Position numbers and translations under genes: made by a program | The notes under the pieces: generated by a model | What the model was told of the DNA's origin: nothing | Database searches by the model: none | The model's input: the letters and a program-made list of their open reading frames with translations, nothing else | Source: JAAYJK01 sp964531295 | GTDB taxonomy: Bacteria > Bacillota > Syntrophomonadia > Syntrophomonadales > Syntrophomonadaceae | Assembly: GCA_964531295.1 (NCBI GenBank) | Contig: CAZHHJ010000051.1 | Span: forward strand, 1-13,904 | Direction of reading: 5' to 3' | DNA length: 13,904 nt | Shown: piece by piece, positions 6,565-13,458 of the stretch | Numbering within the stretch: the first letter of the stretch is position 1 | How the letters are laid out: every line of letters starts with the position of its first letter

Positions 6565-7370
6565 TGACCGCAACAAAGGAATATGCTAAAGATTATAAGG
6601 GAATTGACCTTCTGGCGGTTGCAGCAGCTAGGGAAGTAAATGATGGCGACGTTGTTTTCGCAGGTACCGGACTACCAATGCTGGCTATAGCTCTTGCTCA
6701 GCTGACCAATGCTCCTGAAGCCGCTTGTATTTATGAAGCAGGTAGTATAGATGGAAGACCTATAGACCTGCCTACCTCGGTAGGAGATTCCCGCTGTGCT
6801 TACCAATCTTCTATGGCAGCTGGTCTAACCGAAGCATTTTACGGACAGCTCCACTGTGGCTATGTTGATCTGGCATTTCTGGGCGGAGCCGAAATCGACA
6901 AATACGGCAATGTAAATACTACCGTAGTCGGTGACTATGCAGCCCCCAGCAAGAGATTTACCGGCAGCGGCGGAAACCCTGATATCAATTCACTGGCCAA
7001 GAGGACTGTATTTATAATGGTTCAGGAAAAACGGCGTTTTAAAGAGAAAGTTGATTATATAACTTCGCCGGGATGGCGTCTGCCTAAATGGCCATCTGGC
7101 GAAATCGTTACCAGACAGGAAATTTACGGGAAATTCTTCAAGGGTGGACCTTCCGCTGTAATCACCAATATGGGAGTTTTCCGCTTTGATGAAAATGGTG
7201 AAATGTATCTGGATACTGTGCACCCGGGCTATACCGCTGAACAGGTCAAAGAAAATTGTGATTTTGACCTGAATATTTCCCGGTGCAAAGGTGAGACAGA
7301 ACCGCCTACGGTCCAAGATATTGACTTATTGTACAATACAGTGGACCCAGAGGGCATCTTCTTACCATAA
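6564..7370 (+). CDS. CoA transferase family I, subunit B (glutaconate CoA-transferase B-like), copy 1
   Basis: The beta subunit, partner of the gene at 5587. It has 268 residues. The catalytic glutamate that forms the glutamyl-CoA thioester corresponds to Glu58 in YEAGSIDGRP (57-66), aligned with VESG of Acidaminococcus GctB as I recall it. Other family motifs are the glycine-rich FAGTGLPML (32-40), AEIDKYGNVNTTVVGDY, FTGSGGN and KVDYITSPGW. The start ATG 6564 overlaps the A-subunit stop (TAATG). Between SPGW and GGPSAVITNMG the sequence differs from the second copy, which has the LDGPGAREK form common in GctB; this may reflect another substrate. A terminator-like hairpin follows at 7409. Confidence 0.85.
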   Translation: MTATKEYAKDYKGIDLLAVAAAREVNDGDVVFAGTGLPMLAIALAQLTNAPEAACIYEAGSIDGRPIDLPTSVGDSRCAYQSSMAAGLTEAFYGQLHCGYVDLAFLGGAEIDKYGNVNTTVVGDYAAPSKRFTGSGGNPDINSLAKRTVFIMVQEKRRFKEKVDYITSPGWRLPKWPSGEIVTRQEIYGKFFKGGPSAVITNMGVFRFDENGEMYLDTVHPGYTAEQVKENCDFDLNISRCKGETEPPTVQDIDLLYNTVDPEGIFLP

Positions 7371-7408
7371 ATCATGACCCCCTTTAATATAACCCTCTTA
7401 ATGTTTGT

Positions 7409-7457
7409 GCACGACTTCAAGATCCTGTTTAGGACTGGGGTCGTGCCTCTCTTCTTT
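7409..7457 (+). terminator. Probable intrinsic terminator after the CoA transferase genes
   Basis: GCACGAC (7409-7415) pairs with GTCGTGC (7440-7446), and inside it TCCT (7423-7426) pairs with AGGA (7431-7434) around GTTT. The pyrimidine-rich CTCTCTTCTTT (7447-7457) follows. The tail is not a pure T run, so strength is uncertain. Confidence 0.55.
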
Positions 7458-7768
7458 AAGGAATAGAGTAAACAAAAGTTAATGATAAAGGGGACCGGCT
7501 CGTATATAATGGTAACATATAGAATACAATGATCTTTTCCATATATAATTTGTAGATAACTTGGCTTGTATAGTGAAATTGACGATCGCAGGCCAGGACT
7601 TAATGACCAATTTCTTGAAGTAATAGCTGGCAAAATATAGTTTCTGTCCGAAATAGCAATTATAGCGAGAGCAGTATTTTTAGGAGCTCGCAGTTTTATA
7701 GGGATACGCTAATTCCGGTAAAAGCAGTACTGGCAAGAAAATGGGGTGATCTTATATATAACTGGGAA
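7447..7768 (+). other. Gene-free stretch before the activator gene, with weak promoter candidates
   Basis: No protein gene is supported here. The best sigma-70-like candidate is TTGACG (7579-7584), 16 bases, then TAATGA (7601-7606), a poor -10. An isolated TATAAT lies at 7505-7510 without a good -35. No sigma-54 site and no GCAAC/GTTGC half-sites were found. The activator's reading frame stays open upstream of its ATG, but no ATG, GTG or TTG start with a ribosome binding site was found in it. Confidence 0.3.
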
Positions 7769-9136
7769 ATGCTGGACCTATTATTTGAACAGAATCGTTA
7801 TATGGCAGTAATATTTATAGATGAGGCAGGGATCATACGATATACTAATGAAACTTACCTGGGAATTCTAAATCTGCCCCGGGATCAAGTGGTGGGCAGA
7901 CATGTCCTGGAAGTCACCCCCCATAGCCGGGCTTATATTACCCTGCAGACCGGCAAAGCTAAGGTAGGCTATGAATGGATTGTTAATGGGCACCATACAC
8001 TGGGAACCGCCCTACCTATTTTTGCAGAGGGTAAGGTTATCGCAGTATTCGGTTACACCATGTTTTTAAATGTATGGGATGGTAAAAATATATTGGAGGA
8101 GATCTTAGCCAATCTCAATATGTATAAAGATGAGATAGATAGATTACACAGTGCCAGCCATACTTTTGAGGATATTCACTGTGAAAGCAAAGTCATGCAG
8201 GATATCATAACTCTGGCTCAGCAGGTAGCCAAACATCCCTTGACAACGGTGCTTATCACCGGCGAAAGCGGCACTGGCAAGGAACTGTTTGCTCATGCCA
8301 TACACAATGGCAGTCGGCGCAGTCAAAGGCCTTTTATCCGGGTCAACTGTGCCGCCATCCCGGAAAACTTGTTGGAATCTGAATTGTTTGGTTATGAAGA
8401 AGGGGCCTACACCGGAGCAAAAAAAGGTGGAAAGCTAGGGAAATTTGAACTGGCTGATAAGGGTACCATATTTCTGGATGAGATAGCCGAAATGCCGCTG
8501 AACATGCAGAGCAAGCTCTTGTTCGTACTACAGGATGGGGTAGTAGAAAGATTGGGGAGTGTGCATCCCACTAAAATAAATGTTAGGGTGCTTGCCGCTA
8601 CCAATCGAGATCTGGAGAAGATGGTGAGGGCTGGCACCTTCCGGCAGGATTTATATTATCGCTTAAATGTGGTGCATATTAAAATACCGCCCTTAAGAGA
8701 ACGAGTTGCAGACATCCGTCTGATAACACCGCAGATAATCAGTAATTTAAGTAGGCGCCTGAATATTGCGGAAAGGAAAATCGATGATCAAGCCCTGCAG
8801 GTATTGTGTAAATATGCCTGGCCTGGCAATGTCAGGGAGCTGGAAAATATATTGGAAAGAAGCCTGATTGTCGCTGAAATGGAGAGAGCTAGAAAAGTAT
8901 CATCCCGACACATCAACATACCTGAGGATGAATTTGATGGTATCAATTTGTCCGAAAACAAAAGTTTGAAAAATAGCATGGAAGAATACGAGAAAAAACT
9001 GCTGGCCCAAAAGTTAATTAATTCCCAATTTGATGTTCCAGCAGTCGCCCGACAGCTGGATATAGACCCTTCCTCCTTGTATAGAAAATTAAGAAAATAT
9101 GGGATATGTATAAAAAAACAATATTCTATTAATTAA
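7769..9136 (+). CDS. Sigma-54-dependent transcriptional activator (PAS, AAA+, Fis-type HTH)
   Basis: A 455-residue enhancer-binding protein. Residues 1-110 form a PAS-like sensor domain (VIFIDEAGIIRYTNETYL). A short helical linker covers about 105-130. The AAA+ domain has Walker A GESGTGKE (165-172), the sigma-54 contact loop GAYTGA (212-217; GAFTGA in most, F-to-Y is a known variant), Walker B GTIFLDE (232-238), sensor I ATNRD (277-281), arginine-finger region FRQDLYYR (291-298) and sensor II WPGNVRELE (351-359). The C-terminal Fis-like HTH is about 412-445 (VPAVARQLDIDPSSLYRKLRKYG). There is no receiver domain, so it probably senses a ligand or redox state directly. ATG 7769 has only a weak ribosome binding site; GGGGTGAT at 7743 is 18 bases away. 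Position between two sigma-54-headed acyl-CoA operons suggests it controls one or both. Its signal is unknown. Confidence 0.92.
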   Translation: MLDLLFEQNRYMAVIFIDEAGIIRYTNETYLGILNLPRDQVVGRHVLEVTPHSRAYITLQTGKAKVGYEWIVNGHHTLGTALPIFAEGKVIAVFGYTMFLNVWDGKNILEEILANLNMYKDEIDRLHSASHTFEDIHCESKVMQDIITLAQQVAKHPLTTVLITGESGTGKELFAHAIHNGSRRSQRPFIRVNCAAIPENLLESELFGYEEGAYTGAKKGGKLGKFELADKGTIFLDEIAEMPLNMQSKLLFVLQDGVVERLGSVHPTKINVRVLAATNRDLEKMVRAGTFRQDLYYRLNVVHIKIPPLRERVADIRLITPQIISNLSRRLNIAERKIDDQALQVLCKYAWPGNVRELENILERSLIVAEMERARKVSSRHINIPEDEFDGINLSENKSLKNSMEEYEKKLLAQKLINSQFDVPAVARQLDIDPSSLYRKLRKYGICIKKQYSIN

Positions 9137-9255
9137 TTATGGCGTTTCTGCCATAATCGCTCAGGCGACTGGCAATTTTGCCTCCGCAGTGTTATTTCTG
9201 CCAGCACCTGCAAGCAGGCCCAAGCGAACTTTTAAAAAATTATGGTATAAGTGCC
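9136..9255. promoter_or_regulatory. Three GGC-N6-GCC palindromes, probable activator sites
   Basis: Site 1, ATTATGGC-N6-GCCATAAT (9136-9157), is a perfect 8-bp palindrome that begins at the last base of the activator stop. Site 2 is GGC-AATTTT-GCC (9171-9182). Site 3 is GGT-ATAAGT-GCC (9244-9255), and its left flank ATTATGG repeats that of site 1 at the same spacing to GCCA. Centres are 30 and 73 bases apart, close to whole helical turns, and lie about 110-210 bases before the predicted start of the sigma-54 promoter at 9333. Binding by the activator at 7769 is inference. Confidence 0.5.
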
Positions 9256-9286
9256 AAAAATAATCAGAAATAGAATAATCGCTATG

Positions 9287-9330
9287 GAGCAAGAATACCT
9301 TGTTTACAAGGGTTCGGGCTCTTATTTTTT
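9287..9330 (+). terminator. Intrinsic terminator between the activator and the second operon
   Basis: GAGC (9287-9290) pairs with GCTC (9318-9321), and CCTTG (9298-9302) pairs with CAAGG (9307-9311) around TTTA, with unpaired bases between the helices. TTATTTTTT (9322-9330) follows. The T tract ends two bases before the -24 element of the sigma-54 promoter, so upstream transcription is cut off just where the next unit begins. Confidence 0.6.
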
Positions 9331-9332
9331 TC

Positions 9333-9348
9333 TGGCACAGATATTGCT
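9333..9348 (+). promoter_or_regulatory. Consensus sigma-54 promoter of the second operon
   Basis: TGGCAC-AGATA-TTGCT is a perfect match to TGGCAC-N5-TTGCW, with GG at 9334-9335 and GC at 9346-9347, 10 bases apart. Transcription should begin near 9359, leaving a leader of about 80 bases before the acyl-CoA dehydrogenase. The upstream palindromes and the adjacent sigma-54 activator gene support it. Confidence 0.85.
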
Positions 9349-9382
9349 ATATAGTTAATCAACACTGTAGGGAAGGAGGCTG

Positions 9383-9436
9383 ATGGAAGAGAAAGATGCA
9401 GATGGTTTAGAGTTAATCGAAAAGGAGGAGGGATAG
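9383..9436 (+). CDS. Possible 17-residue leader ORF upstream of the second acyl-CoA dehydrogenase
   Basis: ATG 9383 opens a 17-codon frame rich in Glu and Lys (MEEKDADGLELIEKEEG), ending in TAG two bases before the TTG start of the next gene. A strong Shine-Dalgarno GGAAGGAGG (9371-9379) stands upstream, although the 3-base gap to the ATG is short. Its last codons contain the ribosome binding site of the next gene, so translation of the leader would couple to it. No resemblance to a known peptide was recognised; it could be chance. Confidence 0.35.
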   Translation: MEEKDADGLELIEKEEG

Positions 9437-9438
9437 AT

Positions 9439-10581
9439 TTGAGTTTTGGCTTTACTTACAACGAAGACCAGCTGGCCTTACAGCGAACGGTACGCAAGTT
9501 TGCAGAAAATGAAATTATTCCAGTAAGACATGATTATGATGAATCAGAAGGATTTCCATGGCCGGAAGTTAAGAAAATGCATGAACTGGGAATTTTCTGC
9601 ATGAATGCACCGGAGAAATACAATGGCATGACTTTTGGGAATGTAACTCTTTGTATGGTCTGTGAAGAAATATGCAAAGCATGTTTAGGAATAGGCATTA
9701 CCCCCCTGGTCAATATGCTGGCTTCGGAACCAATTCTCTATGGCGGCAATGAAGAGCAGTGGGACTGGTGGTATCCAAGAATTTGTGATGAGGGAAAACT
9801 GGCCGCCTATGCCGTAACCGAACCTGGTGCAGGTTCTGATGTGGCCGGAGTATCCACTTCAGCAAAGAAAGATGGAGATTATTACATTTTAAATGGAACT
9901 AAATGCTTCATTACCAATGGTAGACATGCTTCTCAATTATGCGTCCTGGCTACCCATGATAAGAGCAAAGGTCATCGGGGCCAGTCCTTTTTCATCGTAG
10001 ACACCAGCACCGAGGGAGTGTCTTTTGGAAAAAGCGAACATAAAATGGGCATGCGTTGTTCCGAAACCTCGGAAATTATTTTTGACAATGTAAAAGTACA
10101 CAAAAAGTGGCTGGTAGGAGAAGAAGGAGATGGATTTAAGCTGGCCATGAAGTCCTTTAATTCTTCTCGTCCATTTATCGCATCAGCGTCCGTAGGAGTG
10201 GCTAGCGGAGCATTTGAATTTGCTAGGGATTATGCTAAGGAAAGGAAGGCCTTTGGCAAACCTATTGCCAGTTTTCAGGCCATTCAATTCATACTGGCAG
10301 ATATGGCCATGGAAATTGAAGCATCGCGTCTATTATGGCAGAAAGCGGCCTGGCTCTTGGATGAAGGTTTGATGGCAGCCGAACTGTCAGCAATATGCAA
10401 ATGCTATGCAGCAGATATGGCCATGAAGGTTACCACTGATGCAGTGCAAGTACTGGGTGGATATGGATTCTGCCGAGACTATCCGGTGGAAAAAATGATG
10501 CGCGATGCCAAGATATTGCAGATTTTCGAAGGCACCTCGCAAATACAGCGGGTAATCATCGCGAAAGACGTTCTTTCCTAG
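9439..10581 (+). CDS. Acyl-CoA dehydrogenase, copy 2
   Basis: A second FAD-dependent acyl-CoA dehydrogenase of 380 residues. Motifs are YAVTEPGAGSDVAG (124-137), FITNGR (157-162), ERKAFGKP (268-275) and the catalytic Glu364 in QIFEGTSQIQR, the same position as in the copy at 4300. GGYGFCRDYPVEKMMRD precedes it. The active site should therefore abstract the alpha proton as in butyryl-CoA dehydrogenase. The residues lining the fold differ widely from copy 1, for example ASEPILYGGNEEQWDWWYPR around 95-114, so the substrate may differ. The start is TTG 9439, eight bases after AAGGAGGAG (9422-9430); no better ATG lies near. It is the first enzyme gene after the sigma-54 promoter and is followed by a CoA transferase. 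It needs an ETF partner, which is not in the window. Confidence 0.9.
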   Translation: MSFGFTYNEDQLALQRTVRKFAENEIIPVRHDYDESEGFPWPEVKKMHELGIFCMNAPEKYNGMTFGNVTLCMVCEEICKACLGIGITPLVNMLASEPILYGGNEEQWDWWYPRICDEGKLAAYAVTEPGAGSDVAGVSTSAKKDGDYYILNGTKCFITNGRHASQLCVLATHDKSKGHRGQSFFIVDTSTEGVSFGKSEHKMGMRCSETSEIIFDNVKVHKKWLVGEEGDGFKLAMKSFNSSRPFIASASVGVASGAFEFARDYAKERKAFGKPIASFQAIQFILADMAMEIEASRLLWQKAAWLLDEGLMAAELSAICKCYAADMAMKVTTDAVQVLGGYGFCRDYPVEKMMRDAKILQIFEGTSQIQRVIIAKDVLS

Positions 10582-10617
10582 ATATATATATGAATATAAG
10601 TGAAGGAGGAGTATTGT

Positions 10618-11574
10618 ATGAAGTTTGAACCTATTCCCATTCGGGAGGGAAGAGCTAAACCGCCAACTTATAAAATAATGACGGCCAAGGAAGCTATCAG
10701 CAAATTTGTCCAGGATGGCTGCTATCTAGGTATGTCGGTTAGCGCTGCCCCGGCGGCATTAATATGGGAAATAGTCCGGCAGAGGGATAGGATAAAGAAC
10801 CTCAGTCTGGGTATCACCAGTCAAATAGGAATGTCTTCCGCCATTATAGGTTCCGGGTTAGTAAGTAGAATTGAGATGGCTTATAACTGGGGAGGCATCG
10901 AAGGGGAAGACAAAGTTTTCCGGCGGGCCGTGGAAAATGGGATTCCCCGTCCCCTGGAAGTGGAAGATTACAGTAACTACGGATGTTGCATGAGGTGGGA
11001 AGCAGCTTCCATGGGGTTGGATTTTATGCCGGTTAAATCCCAATTAGGTTCTGATATTATCAAGAATAATCCCTGCATTAAGGTTATAGATGACCCCTAT
11101 AGTGGTAAACCAGTAGCCCTGGTTCCTGCGGCCGCCCCGGACGTAGGCATTATGCATTGTGCCCGGGCAGATGAAATCGGCAATGTTCAATGTTATGGCT
11201 TGTATGGCAATACCGACCTGCTGGCCCGGGCTTCCAAACGGGTCATAGTCAGTGTGGAAGAGATCGTAACCACAGCCGAGATCCGCCGCATGCCCAATCT
11301 TACCGTAATTCCCTATTATTACGTGGATGCCATAGTACAGGCACCCTTTGGAGCTCACTGGCGGGAATCCAACTTCTATTACCATCACGATTTAGCCTTT
11401 GGACTGGATGCTTACCGTCAATTTGCTACCAAGGAAGGTTTCGATGCCTGGTCTGATAAATATATCCATGGTACTAAAGACTGGAATGAGTACTGTGAGT
11501 TGGTGGGTTATGGCCGGCTCAACCGCTTGAGACTCAGTGAAGGTAAATATCAGAAATTTGGAGAGGTGAGGTGA
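10618..11574 (+). CDS. CoA transferase family I, subunit A (glutaconate CoA-transferase A-like), copy 2
   Basis: The alpha subunit of the second CoA transferase, 318 residues. It has the family layout: MTAKEAISKFVQDGCYLGMS near 21-40, EVEDYSNYG, MGLDFMPVKSQLGSDI, ADEIGNVQCYG, EEIVTTAEIRR, and a C-terminal region DAWSDKYIHGTKDWNEYCELVG that parallels the W-F-D-H-EYL-LG block of copy 1. The start is ATG 10618, six bases after AAGGAGGAG (10603-10611); the GTG at 10600 overlaps the ribosome binding site and is not credible. The stop is five bases before the ATG chosen for the B subunit. Sequence differs clearly from copy 1 in the substrate-side segments, so this pair is an old paralogue, not a recent duplicate. 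Substrate unknown; it presumably activates the acid that the neighbouring dehydrogenase uses. Confidence 0.83.
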   Translation: MKFEPIPIREGRAKPPTYKIMTAKEAISKFVQDGCYLGMSVSAAPAALIWEIVRQRDRIKNLSLGITSQIGMSSAIIGSGLVSRIEMAYNWGGIEGEDKVFRRAVENGIPRPLEVEDYSNYGCCMRWEAASMGLDFMPVKSQLGSDIIKNNPCIKVIDDPYSGKPVALVPAAAPDVGIMHCARADEIGNVQCYGLYGNTDLLARASKRVIVSVEEIVTTAEIRRMPNLTVIPYYYVDAIVQAPFGAHWRESNFYYHHDLAFGLDAYRQFATKEGFDAWSDKYIHGTKDWNEYCELVGYGRLNRLRLSEGKYQKFGEVR

Positions 11575-11579
11575 TATTA

Positions 11580-12452
11580 ATGGCTGAGTATGCAAAAGAT
11601 TATTCTCTGCCTGAATTGATGGCCGCTTCCGTAGCCCGGGAAATAAATGATGGGGAACTAGTCTTCATTGGGGTAGGAATGCCCTTGATGGCAGCTACCG
11701 TAGCTAAGTTCACCCACGCCCCCAAATTCAATATGATGGTCGAATACGGGGCGGTGGGTCCATCACCCAGAAGACTACCTATGTGCGTGGATTGTGCAGT
11801 AAACAATGAAAGGGCTTATTATACTGGTAACCAGCGCGAGGTAATGGGTGCCCAGCAGGCTGGTTTTGTTGATGCCGCCTGCATCAGCGGGGCTCAGATA
11901 GATAAATACGGCAATCTGAACTCCACCTGCATCGGGGATTATAATAATCTCAAAGTACGTCTGGCCGGTAGCGGAGGCGCTAACGACCTGTCCTCGTCCG
12001 CCAATCGCACCATCATCATGATGCGTCAGGATGGCCGTAACTTCGTAAATAAAGTTGACTATATTACTTCTCCCGGGCATCTGGATGGTCCCGGGGCCCG
12101 GGAAAAAGCCGGTCTGATGGGGGGAGGCCCCCATGTGGCAGTCACTACCATGGGTGTATATCGCTTTGATGATGAAACCCGGGAGATGTATCTGGAAAAA
12201 ATCCACCCCGGAGTCCAACTGGAGGATCTCAAACGCTGCGTCCAGTGGGATCTGGCCGTATCTCCCAATTTAATAGAAACTGAACCCCCTACCGAGGAGC
12301 AGGTGATGATCATGCGTACCCTGGACCCGCTTAAGGTATATCTAGGGAATGGCCGACAAGTCCTGGCCGGTGACTTCGAAGCCTTTATGAAGATGTTTGA
12401 AGACAGCTATTGGCCCATGACCAAACTGATGAAGAAAAAGGGCCTGTTGTAG
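11580..12452 (+). CDS. CoA transferase family I, subunit B (glutaconate CoA-transferase B-like), copy 2
   Basis: The beta subunit, partner of the gene at 10618, 290 residues. The catalytic glutamate corresponds to Glu55 in MVEYGAVG (53-60). It keeps FIGVGMPLM (29-37), AQIDKYGNLNSTCIGDY, LAGSGGAND, KVDYITSPGHLDGPGAREK and GGGPHVAVTTMGVYRFD, close to Acidaminococcus GctB. A C-terminal tail of about 35 residues (from LGNGRQ to the Lys-rich end) extends past the usual end and past copy 1. ATG 11580 was chosen because it follows GAGGTGAG (11563-11570) at nine bases and gives the typical MAEYAKDYS start; GTG 11571 overlaps the A-subunit stop and would add MIL. Confidence 0.83.
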   Translation: MAEYAKDYSLPELMAASVAREINDGELVFIGVGMPLMAATVAKFTHAPKFNMMVEYGAVGPSPRRLPMCVDCAVNNERAYYTGNQREVMGAQQAGFVDAACISGAQIDKYGNLNSTCIGDYNNLKVRLAGSGGANDLSSSANRTIIMMRQDGRNFVNKVDYITSPGHLDGPGAREKAGLMGGGPHVAVTTMGVYRFDDETREMYLEKIHPGVQLEDLKRCVQWDLAVSPNLIETEPPTEEQVMIMRTLDPLKVYLGNGRQVLAGDFEAFMKMFEDSYWPMTKLMKKKGLL

Positions 12453-12469
12453 AAGAAAGGGGTAAAGAT

Positions 12470-13327
12470 ATGACGATCAATAAACTCGGTGTACTGGGAG
12501 CAGGCACCATGGGAGCAGGAATTGCCCAGGTCGGAGCGCAAGCTGGTCTGCAGGTAATCCTGGTTGACATTGACCAGAAGTATGTAGAAAAGGCCCTGGC
12601 AGGCATGAAAAAAAATTGGGAAAGATCTGTTTCCAAAGTGAAACTCACTGCAGAAGAAATGCGGAAATACCTGGAAAATATATCTATCAGCTGCAGTAAT
12701 GAAGATTTAAAAGATTGTGACCTGCTCATTGAAGTGATCGTGGAAAACATTGATATCAAGAAAAAAGTTTTTAAGGAATTAAACGAGATCTGTTCACCTG
12801 ATACGGTTTTTGCCTCTAACACTTCCGGCTTCAGTATTACAGAGATTGGGGTAGCCAGCGGCCGGCCAGAGAAGATGGTAGGAATGCACTTCTTCAATCC
12901 AGTTCCAGTAATGAAACTGGTAGAAGTAATACCAGGGGTAGAAACCACTCCCGAGACCATTGCTCTGGCCACCGAAACTTGCCGGGTGATTGGCAAAACT
13001 CCGATTCCGGCTAAAGAAGCACCTGGTTTCATTGTCAACCGTATCCTGGTGCCTTATTTGAATGATGCTGCACATGCTTATGATGAAGGGGTAGCTTCAG
13101 TAGAAGCAATCGATGAGGCTATGAAACTAGGGGCCAATATGCCTATCGGGCCCCTGGCCTTATGTGATCTAGTAGGAATAGATGTGCTGTTGAATGTAGT
13201 CGAATACTTTTACAAAGAGTTTGGAGATCCCAAATTCAGGCCGGCCCAGGCATTGAAAAACAAGGTCCGGGCCGGGCACTATGGAATTAAAACCGGCAAA
13301 GGTTTTTATGACTATTCCGTTAAATAA
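12470..13327 (+). CDS. 3-hydroxyacyl-CoA dehydrogenase, copy 2
   Basis: An NAD-dependent 3-hydroxyacyl-CoA dehydrogenase of 285 residues, paralogue of the gene at 2601. The Rossmann motif GAGTMG is at 10-15 with Asp33 at the end of strand two. SNTS (116-119), His140 in GMHFFNPVPVMKLVEV and Asn190 in PGFIVNR are the expected catalytic residues. The C-terminal domain has ANMPIGPLALCDLVGID and ends KTGKGFYDYSVK. The start is ATG 12470, seven bases after GAAAGGGG (12455-12462) and 17 bases after the CoA transferase stop; an upstream in-frame ATG at 12410 lies inside the previous gene and has no ribosome binding site. The context implies it acts on the product of the second acyl-CoA dehydrogenase after hydration by an enzyme not seen here. 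Confidence 0.92.
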   Translation: MTINKLGVLGAGTMGAGIAQVGAQAGLQVILVDIDQKYVEKALAGMKKNWERSVSKVKLTAEEMRKYLENISISCSNEDLKDCDLLIEVIVENIDIKKKVFKELNEICSPDTVFASNTSGFSITEIGVASGRPEKMVGMHFFNPVPVMKLVEVIPGVETTPETIALATETCRVIGKTPIPAKEAPGFIVNRILVPYLNDAAHAYDEGVASVEAIDEAMKLGANMPIGPLALCDLVGIDVLLNVVEYFYKEFGDPKFRPAQALKNKVRAGHYGIKTGKGFYDYSVK

Positions 13328-13458
13328 CGATGAAATGAATAACAGGTAAGATAAGGGGGGCTGACATATATCACTGGACTTGGATTACTGGCAGCACTAC
13401 TCGAATCTTTCGGCCCCTTTCTGGCATTTTCAAACAATAGAAGAGGAGGTTAGCAAGA

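Noticed and set aside
9353..9418. Direct repeat AGTTAATC at 9353-9360 and 9411-9418 around the leader of the second operon
   Set aside because: Eight AT-rich bases are easily repeated by chance and no structure or element is attached.
12410..12469. An upstream in-frame ATG for the second hydroxyacyl-CoA dehydrogenase
   Set aside because: It lies inside the CoA transferase B gene without a ribosome binding site, and the Rossmann fold starts properly from ATG 12470.
12385..13038. A 217-codon - strand open frame
   Set aside because: It is antisense to the second 3-hydroxyacyl-CoA dehydrogenase and rich in Ser and Thr without any motif.
13382..13395. GG-N10-GC resembling a sigma-54 promoter before the last gene
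   Set aside because: The flanks do not fit: TTGGAT at -24 and GGCAGC at -12 lack the TGGCA and TTGC cores.
13355..13453. A 32-codon open frame with a hydrophobic stretch (ITGLGLLAALLESFGPFLAF) between the dehydrogenase and the HMG-CoA-synthase-like gene
   Set aside because: It has no ATG, GTG or TTG start; only a CTG after the G run could open it, and the hydrophobicity could be chance.
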